A DNA stretch of 64,000 bases from Monarcha castaneiventris obscurior (GCA_026261815.1 JAMPIT010000890.1:6788001-6852000), one strand, 5' to 3'. Positions 12,783-26,385 are shown, numbered from the stretch's first letter. Made by a program: numbers and translations. The notes: a model not told the origin generated them from the letters alone.

Positions 12783-15040
12783 TTTTGGTTGAATAGTCTT
12801 TCAGTGTGGTTTGCAGCCTTCCAGGCTTCCTTCCAAACGTGTGAGCAGCCATTAACATGAGAAGCTCAACTCTGCATCTGAGTTTTCTGAGATGCTCTGC
12901 TGCATCACTAGCTCTCCTATCCCATTATGCTTTGTGAGTTACAGCCTTGTCTCTCTCTCTTTTTAATGTACAAGACTCACACAGGCAAACATGAAGAGCA
13001 GTCAGCATTGTGGTTGAAGAAGAAGTTCAGCAACTCAAGCAGACTCATCAACTGTTTTCTCCAAAGGATTAAAGCATCTCTATATTTGACCTTTTGCTAT
13101 GTTTTTTCCAGTTTTTAGATACTGAGCTCTCTAGGCAGCCAAGATGCGTTGAGCTCAATGAGAATTAGTCTTAGATGAAATTTTCTGCTTGTTCCTTCTT
13201 TTGTTACCTTAACAACCAGTATATGTACCTCTCAAGTAACAGCTTCATCTGAAGTGCCTCCCTCTTCCACATGCATTTCCACTCTGAATATTCACTGAAA
13301 AATTATGCTGGAAATCAAATATTACACAGAATTTGTATATGCCTGTTTTCCCACAGTAATTGAAATTGTCAGATAGCAAGCAACTCTCCTGCCAGATTGT
13401 GTGGGTTTTTCTTTTTAAATTTACCCTGATCAAAAAAGATAACGTTTTGTTTGAGTTGTTGAACACCAAAGACAAGGTTACAAAATGGATGAGATCGATT
13501 CCAGCTTCCCCATTTTCTCCAGCAAGCTTTGGATAAGGAAAGACAGGTTTGTTTCAAAAATAACTTCCTTGAGAAGCAAACAGTAACCAAAGCAGAATTA
13601 ATAACAGATACTCAATTTCCTTCTAAAACAAGGTTCTGTCACCTACTACATTAGCGTGGTGGTAGTTTTCAGTGGAGGACTGCAGATTTTTTAGACTTTA
13701 TAAAAAATTAAACTCTTCAAAATTCAGTTAAAGCTACAAGATTCTCAACAATTATACATGTAAAAGTCTCACCAAAGTCCACAGTATCCTTCAATACGAT
13801 AAGGCTTAAAAATTGTTATATTCCAGCAATTTTTTTTATGGTGATCTGCCTGTATGAAATAATTTCTCTGTATGGGAACATCAGTAGTTCAGACTCCTCA
13901 ATTCAACAGTATTTCAGCATGTTCTTAAATTTGAAGTACGCACAGGATCAAGCCAGACTTCACACATTTAATGCTCAATTTGTAGACATGAATCCTGATA
14001 TTACCGATCATATTCTATACATTTTCTATAAATCACTGTCTCTAGGACTTTTAAACTGTTGTAATGCTAAGTTTTCTTTAAAGTCTATCACAAGTGCACT
14101 TTGAGGATGTATTATGGATGTTAGATTCTCATCCTTCAGTGTCATGTGCACATATTCTGTGCTAGTAATCCTTTTCTGACAAATCAATCCCCCAAGTCAT
14201 CACACTAAAATGTCCTGCAATGACATTATACTTTTAAAAATTATGTTTCAAACTTGTTAAGGCTTCAATCAAAGAAAGGACTTAACCCTTCCTGAAGTAC
14301 AAGTTCAAACACAGTCTATAAAGTTACAAAATAATAGATTTATAATCCATTTGAAATGTGTCAGCAAGCTTTAAACTGGGGTGGGTGGGGAGGTGGAACA
14401 AACCCAACCAACACCCAAAATATTTTCTATTATTTGTTTTGAAAGGGTTACAATTTAATTTTATTTTGTTAGCAGGATAAATCACTCTCCTGAAAATTCC
14501 AAGTAGGTTTTACTTGGTGAGTGCTTAATGACCACTAGGTGTTGCTGGAAAACCCTTGACTTGATTCCTAATGCTTAATATAGTAAGGATGACTGCCCGT
14601 GCTTTCTCCTCCTCCCACTCTTCCTCTTTTTGGATCTCAGATTCGCTCATGGGCTGGAATTACCTTCATTTCTTGAGCTGATCACACTCACTTCAATCAC
14701 CACATCAGATGAGACAAAATAAAGAAATAAAGCATTGTATATGCTCAGGTATAAGCTCTGATTCCAGCTCAACTCTCCCCCAGCTTCTTTTCTTCCTCTA
14801 TTCCTAGTAATTTCTTCAGCCCTACACCTGTAAGAGAGTAGATTCAGATTTTTGTCCTCAATGTAATTTCCATAAATTTGTATAGAGATTACATTTTTGG
14901 CAGGAAGTGGTTAAGGATTGTGTAGTTCAGGTATATACCTGACCCACTTCTGCTTATTGAGTTGAACTGTTTAAATATTTCTGAGCGTCTTGCAAGAAAA
15001 ACACAGATTACCAGAAAAAAAGTCATTAACCTTTTCCTGT
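12783..15040. other. Intergenic, no feature recognised
   Basis: AT-rich sequence. Short open frames are present but none has a recognisable product, splice pattern or family signature. Confidence 0.5.
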
Positions 15041-16310
15041 ATTGCTGAATACAACAATCTCCTCCTGTTTGTTCTCCATGCTGCATGCTTTGGTGTAAAG
15101 GCACCTTGCCTGGGCTGCTGGCTGTGTCACCTTCCTAGAGAAATACCCCTTAATTCCTTTGAGGTATTTCCCTGGTGTTTCCCTATTGACTTCTTTACCT
15201 CAGGAAACCCTGACTCATCTCTGTTAAGACTGGAAGTGTGCTCCAGAGTGGCTCACCCATTTCAGAGTCCCTGGCAGAGGGGCCTCACTGGTACCCTGTC
15301 CCTCTAACCTTTGCATATCACCCCACAGATGGCCAGGGACAGCCAAGATATTGCTGCATGCTGTGTCTGTCACTCCCCCATCACGCGCAGTTTAAAGCTC
15401 TGCCAATTCCTGCTAGCTCCTGAGCAAAGACTGTCCTCTCCTGCTGAGAAAGGTGACTCCTACCTGATGCCAGCATGCCTGATGCTATACAGGCCATTCC
15501 AGAGTCAAAAACCCCAAAACATTCACTAGCCATGGAACCATTTATTAATAGACTCAGCTCGTCTGTTTCTTCTGATGTTTCTGCCTTCAACTGGAAGTCT
15601 GGAAGAGAATATAACTTAAGGAAGCCCCAGATTTCCTTACTGAATGTCCCAAGGCCCTGATGGCACTTGGGCTACATGTTGCCATTTCATTGCCCCCTGT
15701 GTAGGAGATCAGTGTTGGGGCTGCACCAGGCTAGGAAGTTTCTTGGTGATATCCTTAACCCAGGCCCCAGGGAGGCAGCAGATGCTCCCCTGGGTTGAGC
15801 CTCGGCAGCTTATTGGGCCCTCTGTTCTCCATAGAAGGGAATTGCCTACAACTTTAACCCATCTTTTCTTCCTCTTGGAAGTAGTTATAATACAGGGGGT
15901 TGACATTTCTAACTGTAGTGATACCTGTGGTGCAACTGGGCCTTCATCCTCTTCACCCTTTGGCTGGCATCCCATGTACAAAACCTCATACCTTTTCTGC
16001 AGAGGGTGAGTTCAAAAATCCCTTGGAATCCCTACTAATACAGAGCAGCTTGTACCTCTGAGATTCCCCCTACTTCTTTTCTTTGAGTAAACAGATGGCT
16101 CATTGCTCTTTTACCAACATAAAGCCACCACGCAAAACAGGGGAAAAATACCAGGGAAATATAACCTGGTCAGCCCAGGAAAGGGGGTCCCTGGTCACCT
16201 CCCAGCCTCTCCACTAGTTTTCTGGTGGCCCTAAGGAGATGCAGCACTGAGGATGGGGAAGCCATGGTGCACTGCCACCCCACACCTGATCTGGACAAGA
16301 GAGAGGCTGA
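15041..16310. other. Unclassified GC-elevated stretch, possible retroelement debris
   Basis: Base composition rises here relative to both flanks, and open frames on the minus strand are longer than nearby (about 15381-15590 and 15709-15981). They lie in different frames separated by stops. I cannot match them to a retroviral or cellular protein, and I see no LTR ends. It could be a decayed internal part of a transposable element or simply a GC-richer unique segment. Confidence 0.3.
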
Positions 16311-19044
16311 ATGCTGACACACACTAACTGGAGCATACACACATTCTGTCTATTAAATGGATTTATTTATACTCTTGCCACTGTGGGTTACTCCACGTCA
16401 TGATGCACCTTCAGTCAGGTGTTCCCATATTCTTCTATATACCCTACAATGCCTTGCTTAGTGGCTTTAGGAAGGCTTTAGCCTGCTGCTTTAAATATAC
16501 TTATTTTCTTGCACAGCAACCACCACCATCCCAAAGTCTAGCTGCACATTCCAACCCTCAGACTCAAAAATGTATCAGTTAGGACTGTCTGAAACTCAGT
16601 AAATGTAGCTGGCAGTGGCAAAACAACTGAGAATATATAGAAATTGAAATGGGGCTCATAGAGAAAATGCTATTACTGCAGAGGGTAAGCACAGCTTGCA
16701 CATAAACATAAGCACTCATCTTAGGCCCTAGCCCACCACATGACAGGAAAATGTGTTGCTCAATTCAATCAGTTTGAAAAGCCAGGAATAAGCCATCAAT
16801 CATTTCATTTTACTGTGCCTCATAAATTTGTGAAGCCTGTATTTCCCGGCAGATGACACAACCCATTTTACAGAATCATGGAGCTTCACAGGAAGCCAGG
16901 CACGGCCTGGCCTGCCCCATTCTATTACATTTGCTTTGTATTTTCACCAGAATTGCATGTCATTCACAGTGAGCCTTTTTACAGAAATTAATCCAATTAA
17001 ACTCCCAGTTGTTGGAAACATCCCTGATTAATGGCCCAGGTTACTGGCAAGGCTTGTCCTGGACTGCAACACACACTGATGGGTTTTCCTCTGCTACCTC
17101 CGGCCTGCTAATCACAGTCCAGATTCTGCTCTGCAGTTTGATGCATCCACATCAAAGACTCCATTGTCTGAATTCTCCTCCATGATACTCCAAATTGGTG
17201 AGCAAAAAGTGGAACACACTTTATATGCAAAACCAAGAACTTATTTTTAGTTTAATGAAAGTCTAAGCCATGGATTGAGACAATTGTTTTTGGTGCAGTT
17301 ACAATGATACTTACACAGTTCAAATGAAATATGTTTAAAAATGACATATACACGAACTTCCTAGAACCTGTCCCCTTTCTCTGGTATTGTCCTCACCCTT
17401 GCACTTTCCCTCTGGGTATGAAGGCTGATAGCTTCAGGCCATGGATAGGCACAGCACAGTTAGCATCTCCTCCCTGGGAGGAATGGGATGTTGATTCTCC
17501 CTTTTCAAACCAGGACTGGTGATTGGGATCAATATTATGTTTGGAAACAGCATCTACACTCCGCTCTTTTTCCCTTGGTCTGTGATATCGTGCTACAGCT
17601 TCATTTGTGAGCTTAGCAAATGTTATATACAATTCTTTGTTCTCTTCTCTTACTGCTGGAACTGGTTATAGCCAGCTGCTGAGGCTCCTTTCCTTTGATA
17701 GCCTATTTGTATCTTATTTACAGCAATTGACCAGTGCTGAGTCATGGATTTGCTGATATGATTCTTTGCATGTGCTTTAAAGTTCCTGCCAAAGAAGGCA
17801 GGTTGAGAAGTAAGAAATCATGCTTATACACTTGGCACAAGGCTTTCCAACTCTTCCAATTGGAATAATTTGCTGGTGGCCATTACTGCTTGCTCTGACC
17901 TCCTCTGACGCTGTCTTAACCTCCAGTTTTCCTCTTACTGATACAGCTAAGAAATCCTTCAAATAAATTTAAAATACAAGCACTCATTTGGCACCTACTG
18001 TGTCATGGCTGCTATACATGAGCACACATGCATATATTTAGATGTAGTACTTGCTCCCAAAGCTCTTTATTTTCTAAATGAAGCCACTTCAGGCTTCAGT
18101 CCAACTCTAAACTCCCAGCTGCAGCAACCATTGCATTGCACATTACTCAACCCTCCTTCACTTTTTTGTTCCAAGGGAAAAATTAGTCACTACAAATAAT
18201 CTTAATTTGCTCAAATAGAAGATTACACACAGAGGTTCATGTTGCCTTCCCTTTGTTTTTCTCTCAGGGCATGTCAAGACTGCTAACTACTTTTCTAGGA
18301 ATAGAATTAATCGTGTGAGCCAGAGAAAACTCTCTCAAATCTATTTTCAGTATGAAGGGAAAGCTTCTTTGTAAATAGCAGAGGGCTCACTGCTGGAGCT
18401 TGGAGCAACATCCTTCTGTTGCAAGATCAGAGGATTTTGAGAAGCCTTCAATGTAGATTAGTTTTACATATTATCAAGTTTTCCAGGAAAACAAAATATA
18501 GCTCCATATTGTAGCAATCCACACAGTAGCTGAATGTGAGGCTTTAAGTCTGGGTGAAAAGGATAATTTTGAAATTCTTGTGTAAAAGGCTACATTGAAG
18601 AGTAAATTTGAGCTGGTTTGGAATATCTTTTCTGACAAATCTTTGGCTTTTCCCATGACTATGCAGCATTTTCTGACTGGAAAACTAAAACACAGCATCA
18701 CTGGTCAATCTGGAGAAAATTTGCCCTACCTTAAATGATGTCTTAAGGAATATAGATCCCCCAAGTATCTTTTTATGTAGGGGAAAGGGGAGAACAAAAT
18801 TATCAAGCAATTCTGAAAGTGAAACTGAGCAGGTTAAATCAAAGTCAGTGTTGGAAATTGACTCCAGCCAGTCATTGCAAGTCAGGTTATTCTCTTGTAT
18901 AAATATTCCACATCCTTAGCTCTTCTACCAAATCTCTTCTTGTAAAAACCCACTTGCAAATACTAGACAAAACTCTCTGCCACCAGACCGCTCCAGTATT
19001 TAGAGACATACTTTTGCATCCTCCTGAACTGGTTCAGTTCTGTG
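16311..19044. other. Intergenic, no gene seen
   Basis: No exon is supported. The part at about 16730-17050 is dense in TAAT-type homeodomain cores and looks non-repetitive, so it is a possible but unproven conserved non-coding element. Confidence 0.4.
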
Positions 19045-19048
19045 ACTC

Positions 19049-19358
19049 TGATGCCTTCTCCAGCCACCTAGAAACAGAGACTTTATAGGTTTGGTTCATT
19101 TGCATACCACAGTTAATTCTTCAGTTAAATCCCCAGTTCAATGATGTAATTCCCCTCAGCTTGCTCCCCTTTAGAGTCTTTGATTTACACATTTTGGGCC
19201 TGGAACTGCCTGGCTGTCCTTGAAGGCAAAGCCTGGAGAGGCTTTGTTATGTCTACCTAGCACGAGAGAGCAGAAATTACAGGCTACAAGGAACTTCACA
19301 GTTACACTCTAAGCAGTACAGAATTTGAAAAATGTAAAAGTTAAAACCTAAGGCATCA
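19049..19358 (-). mobile_element. Solo LTR of family A with internal deletion
   Basis: It begins TGATGCCTTCTCC and ends AAGGCATCA, and apart from one gap it follows the LTR at 10860-11297 base for base with few changes. The gap removes the segment equivalent to about 10894-11020 of the first copy. In minus-strand sense that deletes everything from just downstream of the TATA box through the AATAAA signal, while the TATA box itself (plus-strand TTTATA 19082-19087) remains. Flanks ACTC (19045-19048) and ACTT (19359-19362) suggest a 4-bp target duplication with one change. They differ from the CTAG of the other copy, so the two are separate insertions. Confidence 0.88.
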
Positions 19359-19362
19359 ACTT

Positions 19363-22300
19363 AACTATACCCCATAGCCCTATCTGAAGGAAATAAGACA
19401 CCACCATATCCTGCCACAGTACACTTCAAAACAGAGAAATGCCAGCTGGGAAACACCCAGAAAATCAAGTTTCTTATCCTACTGAGCTAAAACACCGTGG
19501 TCACTACAAAAAGTAGACTGACATATTTATTCCTGTGCAATTCATACACTCACCCTATGAACAGCAACAAGCTCTAGTCATGTATCCAACCAAACCTGGA
19601 CAAATTTCAAGCCCAGCAGCGAAAATTAGGAGACAGAATTATGCATAAACTTAAATTTATGTATACTGAAATGTCTATAGCTGTATTATCACCTTCCCTT
19701 TTAAATTTCTGTCCCACTAAGCCTTTCCAAATGCCCCAGGCAGAGCTTGGCAACAGGCCATAGCTCATGAGTAATGGAAGAACTTCATGGTTATCTGCAT
19801 GCTACCAGTTGCAATGCTGGGGCCTCACTGCTGGAAAATGGCAAAAGGAATTCTGTTTATAAAATTACAAGAATGAAATTGACCCAGAGAGGTCTCAGAA
19901 GAGTGAAATGCAGAAAAACAAAGCATCATGAGCAGAATTCCTGTAGTCTTAGGAAAGCACACGCAGCCTTTTAGTCTTGATTGGATCCATGAAGACTTGT
20001 TCTTTGCATAACTTGCACAACGTTCATTCTTCTTAGTAAGAAGCAAATGGCTTCTCACTGTCCTTTAAAGGGTCTATGACTCTCACTCCAGGCTGAGCTG
20101 CTTGCAGCATGCAGAAGAGGGAGGGAAGACATACATTTTTCCCATGAAATGCATACCTACAAGAAAAGTGGTAAAAGAGTGTGATTGTAGAAAGCCAAGT
20201 CTGTATATTTGCCATGGAAACAGCAGTTTTAAGAAACATAGTGATGGGAGGAATATCAACTACCACTTCAGTCTGATTTCTGCAGCATGCAGTCATGGCA
20301 AGCTGGCTAAAAGTAGGCTGCTCCTCATGCAGCTTGTCAGACCCTCCAGTTTTATTAGCTTGGTGATTATGGGTCATTTCTGGCTGCTACTTTTGAAATG
20401 TCCTAGGTATCCTTTGCTATATTTCAGAAATACAAGGAATGAAGTAGAAAGGATAAAGCAAGGGTGAAAAGGCTCTCACCTCCAGTCTGGACACTCACCT
20501 CATTTTTTGTGAGGCCAGCAGCAGCCTTGATGCATATTTCTTTTACACATTTGCCTGTTTCTTTACATCCTAGCAGAGGCACACGGTATAAGGAAGGAAA
20601 GGAACTTCTTTGGACACCTCCTGAAGACAAAGCAGTGCAGGCCTAATTCTGGTATTCTCCTTTTGGAAGCTTTTTGTTTCATAAATACTGGGAAAAACCC
20701 GACATTAAAAACACTTCCAGGGTCTAAGAAAGCTTAATTGAAGTAACAAACTCAAATTTTAGCACAAGGTTCCCTTTGTAAAACTGTCACTACTTCTGTA
20801 TTCATCACTCTGTTCTTTCCCTCTTATCAGTGTCCTTTCCTTTTGATGCCCTGTTCCTCTTCAGTCACCTCTCCCCTTCATTATTCCATTCTTTTTGCTA
20901 CCAAAGGCGTAGTAGAAGCATCCCGACCTCCCTCCTCATCCCTACTGATGTGAACAAAATGAAGCAACCCCTTTTGCCAAAGGAGAGAGATAAACATGCT
21001 CAATGCAGTCTGTAACCCTAGACTCTGCAAAACAAGGTACACGCTCCAGAAGAATTAGCAGCACCTGCCCTTAAAGAATGCCAAGGCGTTTGGCTACTTC
21101 CAGAGTTCAGGGAAATGCTGCAGTCCCAGTCACTTGCAGCACTGCTATTCAGGAGGGTTGATCACCTTGTGGAGTCGCCTCCAGCTGCAGGAGAGCGGCC
21201 TGGCACAGACATGTATGTGTGCTTCCAGCAGAGGAAATTTTTTGCCTTCTCTGGTCTTTTGTCAGAGCTCTGGCTTCTTTCTAGTTTCCACAGATGTTAT
21301 TGATGGATACGCTGGGGAATGAGGTGGCATGGGATCTTGTCAGTAGCATGTTTGTTTCTCACAGGGTGTTGCTAACAAAGCTTTGTTAGTAGAAGACACG
21401 GGTGGGAAATCCACACTATCAGACAGATAAAAAGTGCATCCAGGAACTTTCTGTCCTTCAGGCATCATTACTTGGTCCCCAGCTTCCCACATTTTCTTGA
21501 AGATAAAGCCAAGCTTTTCTTAGTGTTGGATTTAAAGGCTATATAGGTAGCTGTTGCTTTCCTAGGTCTCTTCTGATTTCCTGGCACTTGGGCATGGTTT
21601 GGTCTCCAGAATAGTGTGAGCATGCCCTTAGCTAAACTGTCCTTTAGCACCATCACCTAGAGGCTGGTAAAAGAGGCTGCAATGGCCACCAAAGACCAGT
21701 GGCTGCATCACACCTGGGAGGCAATGCTCTGAAAAAAAGGCCAAAGTGAGGTCTCTGCACCAATAAGCTTTTTTTCTTTTTTTTTTTTTTTTGTTCTAGG
21801 AGAAACCTAGTGTTCTTTGGTTTATTTGCCTATCAAAGTCATTTCTAGAAAGGAAATGCTAGGAACAGCTCACAGAGAGGTTTTTTTTTAAGGTAACCAG
21901 ATGATTGCCAGTTGCCACTTATCTGATGTCAGCTTTGCCCTGAGGATAGGCTGAAGTCAGAGCAAAGCAGACAGCAATCTCCTTCATCAGCTGCCACTGC
22001 TCCCAAGTAAAAGAATACATAAATGTCTTTGAAGGCTAAAACCTGCCCACAGGCAAAGGAAAAGAATATATTGGAATACACTTTAAAAACACAGGTATTG
22101 CATGATACTTCAGCAGAGGTGTACTCAAACACTGTAGGGTATTTTGTTTGCTTAGTTTGATCAAGAGTGATGCTGATGATGGAATAGGACTGTCTGCCTT
22201 AGCTGGATCCCAGTCGCAGCTGAGCCCTTAGAAACACTAAGAGTTCATGCTGTAACCATGCAAACTTCACATCCTGACCTTTGTCTGGAAAATCCTTCTG

Positions 22301-23068
22301 CTGCTATGTCCTTTTTACATAAGGTAGTGGTTTCTCCTGTTACTACTGTTCTAAGCAAAGTAGGATTCAAAGGAGTAATTTTTTTGAGAGGAACACAGTG
22401 GTCCGTATTATGCAATCAGAACAAACCTAAAGAAATTTTACTGACTCATTGAATCCTATTTTAGATGTAAAATTTGAACGTCCTACGTAAACATGAAGAA
22501 ATATTTTTTTCTAAGTACACAATGGCTGTAATTTGTAAAATCTGGCCACCTTAAGCATGATAGCATCTTTTGTAATGTAAGCTTTTAATTCATGCTAACC
22601 AGCCATACACATTGGATATGAGCTCCTAAATAAAAAAACAAAACTAAAACCAAACCAAACAGTAAGTATGGGTATTGCTCAGGAGTCTTCAGTATGCTTT
22701 TGGACCTTACAGAGGAAACATTATGATAAGAAAAAGATACTTTCTCTTTTGATACAGAGGTATTTAGAGCTCTTCAGAACCTGATAAGAATTTTCTGAAT
22801 CACTGCAGAGTGACTGCAGAAGTCATTTCTTCTTCCTTATCCTGTGGAGCCTATTTTCCTGTCTTAAGTGCTGCCTTGTGTATCAGTATATGAGAGAAGA
22901 AAGCAAAGTAGCTTTTTCACTGGACCATTCAGCTGGTACCAAGAGGCACGGCAGGAAATGGGAGAATTTATGTCAAATACAAGTGTTTTTGATCTGAAGC
23001 AAGGGAAAGCAAAATTCTCCCAGCAGTAGGCACACCAGTGGAATAAAGAGCTATTCAATAACATCTTT
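19363..23068. other. Intergenic, no gene seen
   Basis: The stretch holds a T-rich run at 21769-21792 and A-rich low-complexity sequence near 22628-22665. No exon or recognised transposon was seen. Confidence 0.5.
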
Positions 23069-23073
23069 CTCAC

Positions 23074-23662
23074 TGTGCTGGTTTTGGCTGGGGTAGAGTT
23101 AAAATTCTTAACAGTTGCTGGTATGGGGCTGTGTTTTGGATTTGTGCTGAACATGGGGTTGATAACATGGAGATGTTTTTGTTATTGCTGAGCAGGGCTT
23201 GCACAGAGTCAAGGCCTTTTCTGCTTTTCATGCTGCCACACTGGCAGGGAATTTTGGGGGGTGTGGGAGGTTGGGAGGAGCCACAGCTGGGCCAGGTGAC
23301 CCAAACTGACCAAAGGGCTATTCCAGACCTTATGGCATCATGCTCAGTGTATAAAGTGGGGGGAAGAAGGACAAAGGGGGGGATGTTTGGAGTGGGACAT
23401 TTGTCTTCCCAAGTAATATGTGCTGGGGCCCTGCTCCTCTGGGGATGGCTGAACACCTGTGTGCCCATGAGAAGCACTGAATGAACTCCTTTTTCTGCTT
23501 TGCTTGCATGTGTGGCTTTTGCTTTTCCTAGTGAACTGTCTTTATCTCAACCCACGAGTTTTCTACCTTTCTTCTTTCTGATTTTCTTGCTGATCCTACT
23601 GCTGAAGGATTGAGTGAGTGGCTGTGTGGGGCTTGTTTGCTGCCTGGGCTTAAACCACAACA
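23074..23662 (+). mobile_element. Solo LTR of an endogenous retrovirus (family B, sense copy)
   Basis: It starts TGTGCTGGTTTTGG and ends AACCACAACA, flanked by an exact 5-bp target duplication CTCAC (23069-23073 and 23663-23667). A 5-bp duplication fits class III (ERVL-like) integration. A TATAAA box lies at 23350-23355. It is homologous to the inverted copy at 12188-12777. No internal viral sequence adjoins it, so it is a solo LTR left by LTR-LTR recombination. The open frames across it on both strands are incidental. Confidence 0.93.
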
Positions 23663-23667
23663 CTCAC

Positions 23668-26385
23668 GTAGAAACTCTCATTTTTTACCATATCACTTGT
23701 GACCCCAGGTGCTAAGCAGACAGAGAGCCCATTGTGTGAGCAATGTTTTACAGCTGTTGTGGCTGTCAGCAGAGGTAGAGGAGGAGACGATCTAGCTGTG
23801 CAGTCCTTGGCCTGAGTAGTTCTGGGGTGACTAATCCCTATGGATTTGGACTACTCTGCCTAAGGCTGGGAATAAATTTTCTACTGGTAAAGCCCAAAGA
23901 GTGAGGATGACAGACTGTGGCTGTGTAGCCACAGTGATCTTATAGAAGTTGTTAAATAATCAGGAGGATCAGCAGTAACTCTGCCAAGGTGACCATGCAG
24001 TCTGGTAGCTTAGGGGAGAGAAAACCTGAGCACTCTCCTTACAGTGGTTGGAGGGAGTTGAAAGTTCCTGAAGATGGCTCAGGTTATGCAATGAGATGTT
24101 CAGGGATTTACCTGAAGTCACAGAGTTGAGTGTGTGCTGTTAGCAGATGAAAAATATAAAAGTGTTTCTACAATCACAGTTTTTGGTCAGCTTACTCAAG
24201 CATCAGTAAAGTGCTCGCCTTGTCTGAAGAACCACAGCTGTGACCCGGAAAATAAATAGTGTTCTTTCTTCCGCAGCACAGAACAGGGAAAACTCTTCTG
24301 TGAGCAGAAGGGTACAGCTCTTTTATATAATGTAGCCTGGTGACTTAAATGCCCCCCAGGAGTGCAATTGCATCTTCACAATCCATTTCCACCTCCCAGA
24401 AAACTGCTTCTTTTACCATCCTGTGCTCCCACGGGAGATGAGAGACTCTCCGTGCCTCCTGCTGAATGTGCCAATACCTATAGAATTAAAACTCATGGAG
24501 TGAGAGAATGTGTGTCCAATGGCAAGCATGAGTGTAGACTCTGATTTGGACACTTAATATGGATTGGAAATTTGAGATCCAGCGTCTGCTTCAAGGTCAA
24601 CTTTTAAAATTTCCAAAAAAAGCCCATGAGGCCAGCCCAACATGCAGAGATTTCAGTAACATGAATACACAGCTAATACAAAAATTGTGGCACCTATGGA
24701 TTTATGCTTAAGGGAGTGGGCAGCATGCTGAGTGAGAGCTTTCAGGATAATTTTGAATCTAGTTCTACTTGGGTTTCACCAAATGCATCCAAGTGCTGAT
24801 CTTTTGCTGGGTTCAATTTGCACCAAGACAAGCAGCACTTGGATGTGAACTAATGCTGAAATATGACTTATAATGAGCTTGGGATTCAGATCCAGCATAC
24901 AGGAGTCTGAAAATGGATATCCTGAGTTTCTTACAGTGCCAAGATGGTTTTGCTGAATAAAAACAGCCTTCAAACAACCTTATCTTTTAATCTAAAGCCC
25001 AGGCATGTACTAATAAAGTAATATTAACAATAGATTTTCATTTCAGATTATTCAAACGGGGAAATATACACTACTGTAAGTGAAATCCACCAACCACACA
25101 AAGCCAGACCCTTCTGTATTACTTTTTTCTCTGCATTGGTGGAAATCTGCAGTTGCTTCCCTGAATTTAGAGGCAGAATTAACACTCTGTTCAGTGACCC
25201 AAAGCAGAATCCAAGTTTTGTTTCCTTTTAGGCACTATTATTGCATAAATAAACACATGACAACACAGTATACAGCTGCTGTGATTTTTTTTTAAAGGCA
25301 GCATGCATTTAATTTGCAAATACAGTCAACACTTAGTTACCCTTCATTCTGTCTTGGGATTTCTAAAAAATATGGGATGCCAAATGCTGATTCAGGTAAT
25401 GGTACTAATTCAAAATCTCAAATATAAAGCTGAAAAAGATAAGCGCTCACATGAAATTGCTTATGTTAGTCTTTAAATTAAATTGCTCATTAGATTGTCT
25501 CCTCTGTCCTACATTCAAAGGTCATGTACAGATTTCACTATGAATAAAAATAAAAGAGACGGGTAATAGTCTCCAAAAGAAAGCACAACTGCATATCTTT
25601 TCTAATGTGTTGTATCATAAAATTGCATCTGGTTTACATACACAGTAGAAGCCTGTGCTTTACCAAGACAATAAAACAGGGAAATAAAATCATAACAAAG
25701 GGAAAACCCAACCCTTTAGCACACCTAAATATTTTCACCTGGAAACTGAAATCAAGACACTGTTATCCATATCTTCTAAACAGGAACAGTCATCACAGAG
25801 ATTTATTTGACTGCAACAAAATTGGTGGTTTATCCCCCATGTTTGGTGTTTTGCTTTTGGGTTTCTTGGTTTGGTTTTGGTTTTTTTTAAAGTATTTTTT
25901 GACAAAATAAGCAAGAAATTTACCAGCTTTTCCACTGTGTCCTTGTTAGTCATCAGACTTTCATGGAATGGAGATTTTCTTCTGTTTTTGAGAAAGGGTG
26001 ATCCTCAACTAACATGGAGCACACCCCTAAGATGCTGTTCTGCTCACAGATGTGTGAGTTGCTTTCAGAGACGTCTTTTTCACAGTCCTTAGTACAGCAC
26101 TCCTGTCAGTGGCCAGAGGATTTTTGAACTGGTTGGCAATGGCCTCTCACATCTATATGGCTCCTGACAGGTCTATTCTCTTGCTGCTTTGTACCCCCTT
26201 TAAAATTCTGTGTATTTGTATTTCTCTATGCAATTTCTTCAGCAATTACATTTTCCCCTTTGTTTTCCTTCAACAAGAAACTGACCAGCCTTAGTCTCAG
26301 AGAGCTGGAGAATGGCAGCAGAGGAGGAAAGCTTTCATCTCCCCTTTCCTGGCTGTAGTATTGAACCTTGCAGCTACTAAGCATA
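23668..26385. other. Intergenic, no gene seen
   Basis: No exon is supported. A short MIR-like fossil near 24090-24132 is listed separately. Confidence 0.5.
24090..24132 (-). mobile_element. Possible MIR-like SINE fragment
   Basis: The words GTTCAGGGATTTACCTGAAGT, then CACAGAGTTGA, follow the reverse complement of the conserved MIR core and 3' part (pattern: AGGTTAAGTGACTTGCCCAAGGTCACACAG). The match is short and diverged. Confidence 0.35.

Noticed and set aside
10860..19358. LTRs at 10860 and 19049 as the two ends of one provirus
   Set aside because: Each has its own flanking duplication (CTAG and ACTC/ACTT), and the intervening sequence includes an unrelated solo LTR and no recognisable viral genes.
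23070..23484. 117- and 135-codon open frames
   Set aside because: They lie wholly inside or across the solo LTR at 23074-23662 and have no viral or cellular protein similarity that I can see.
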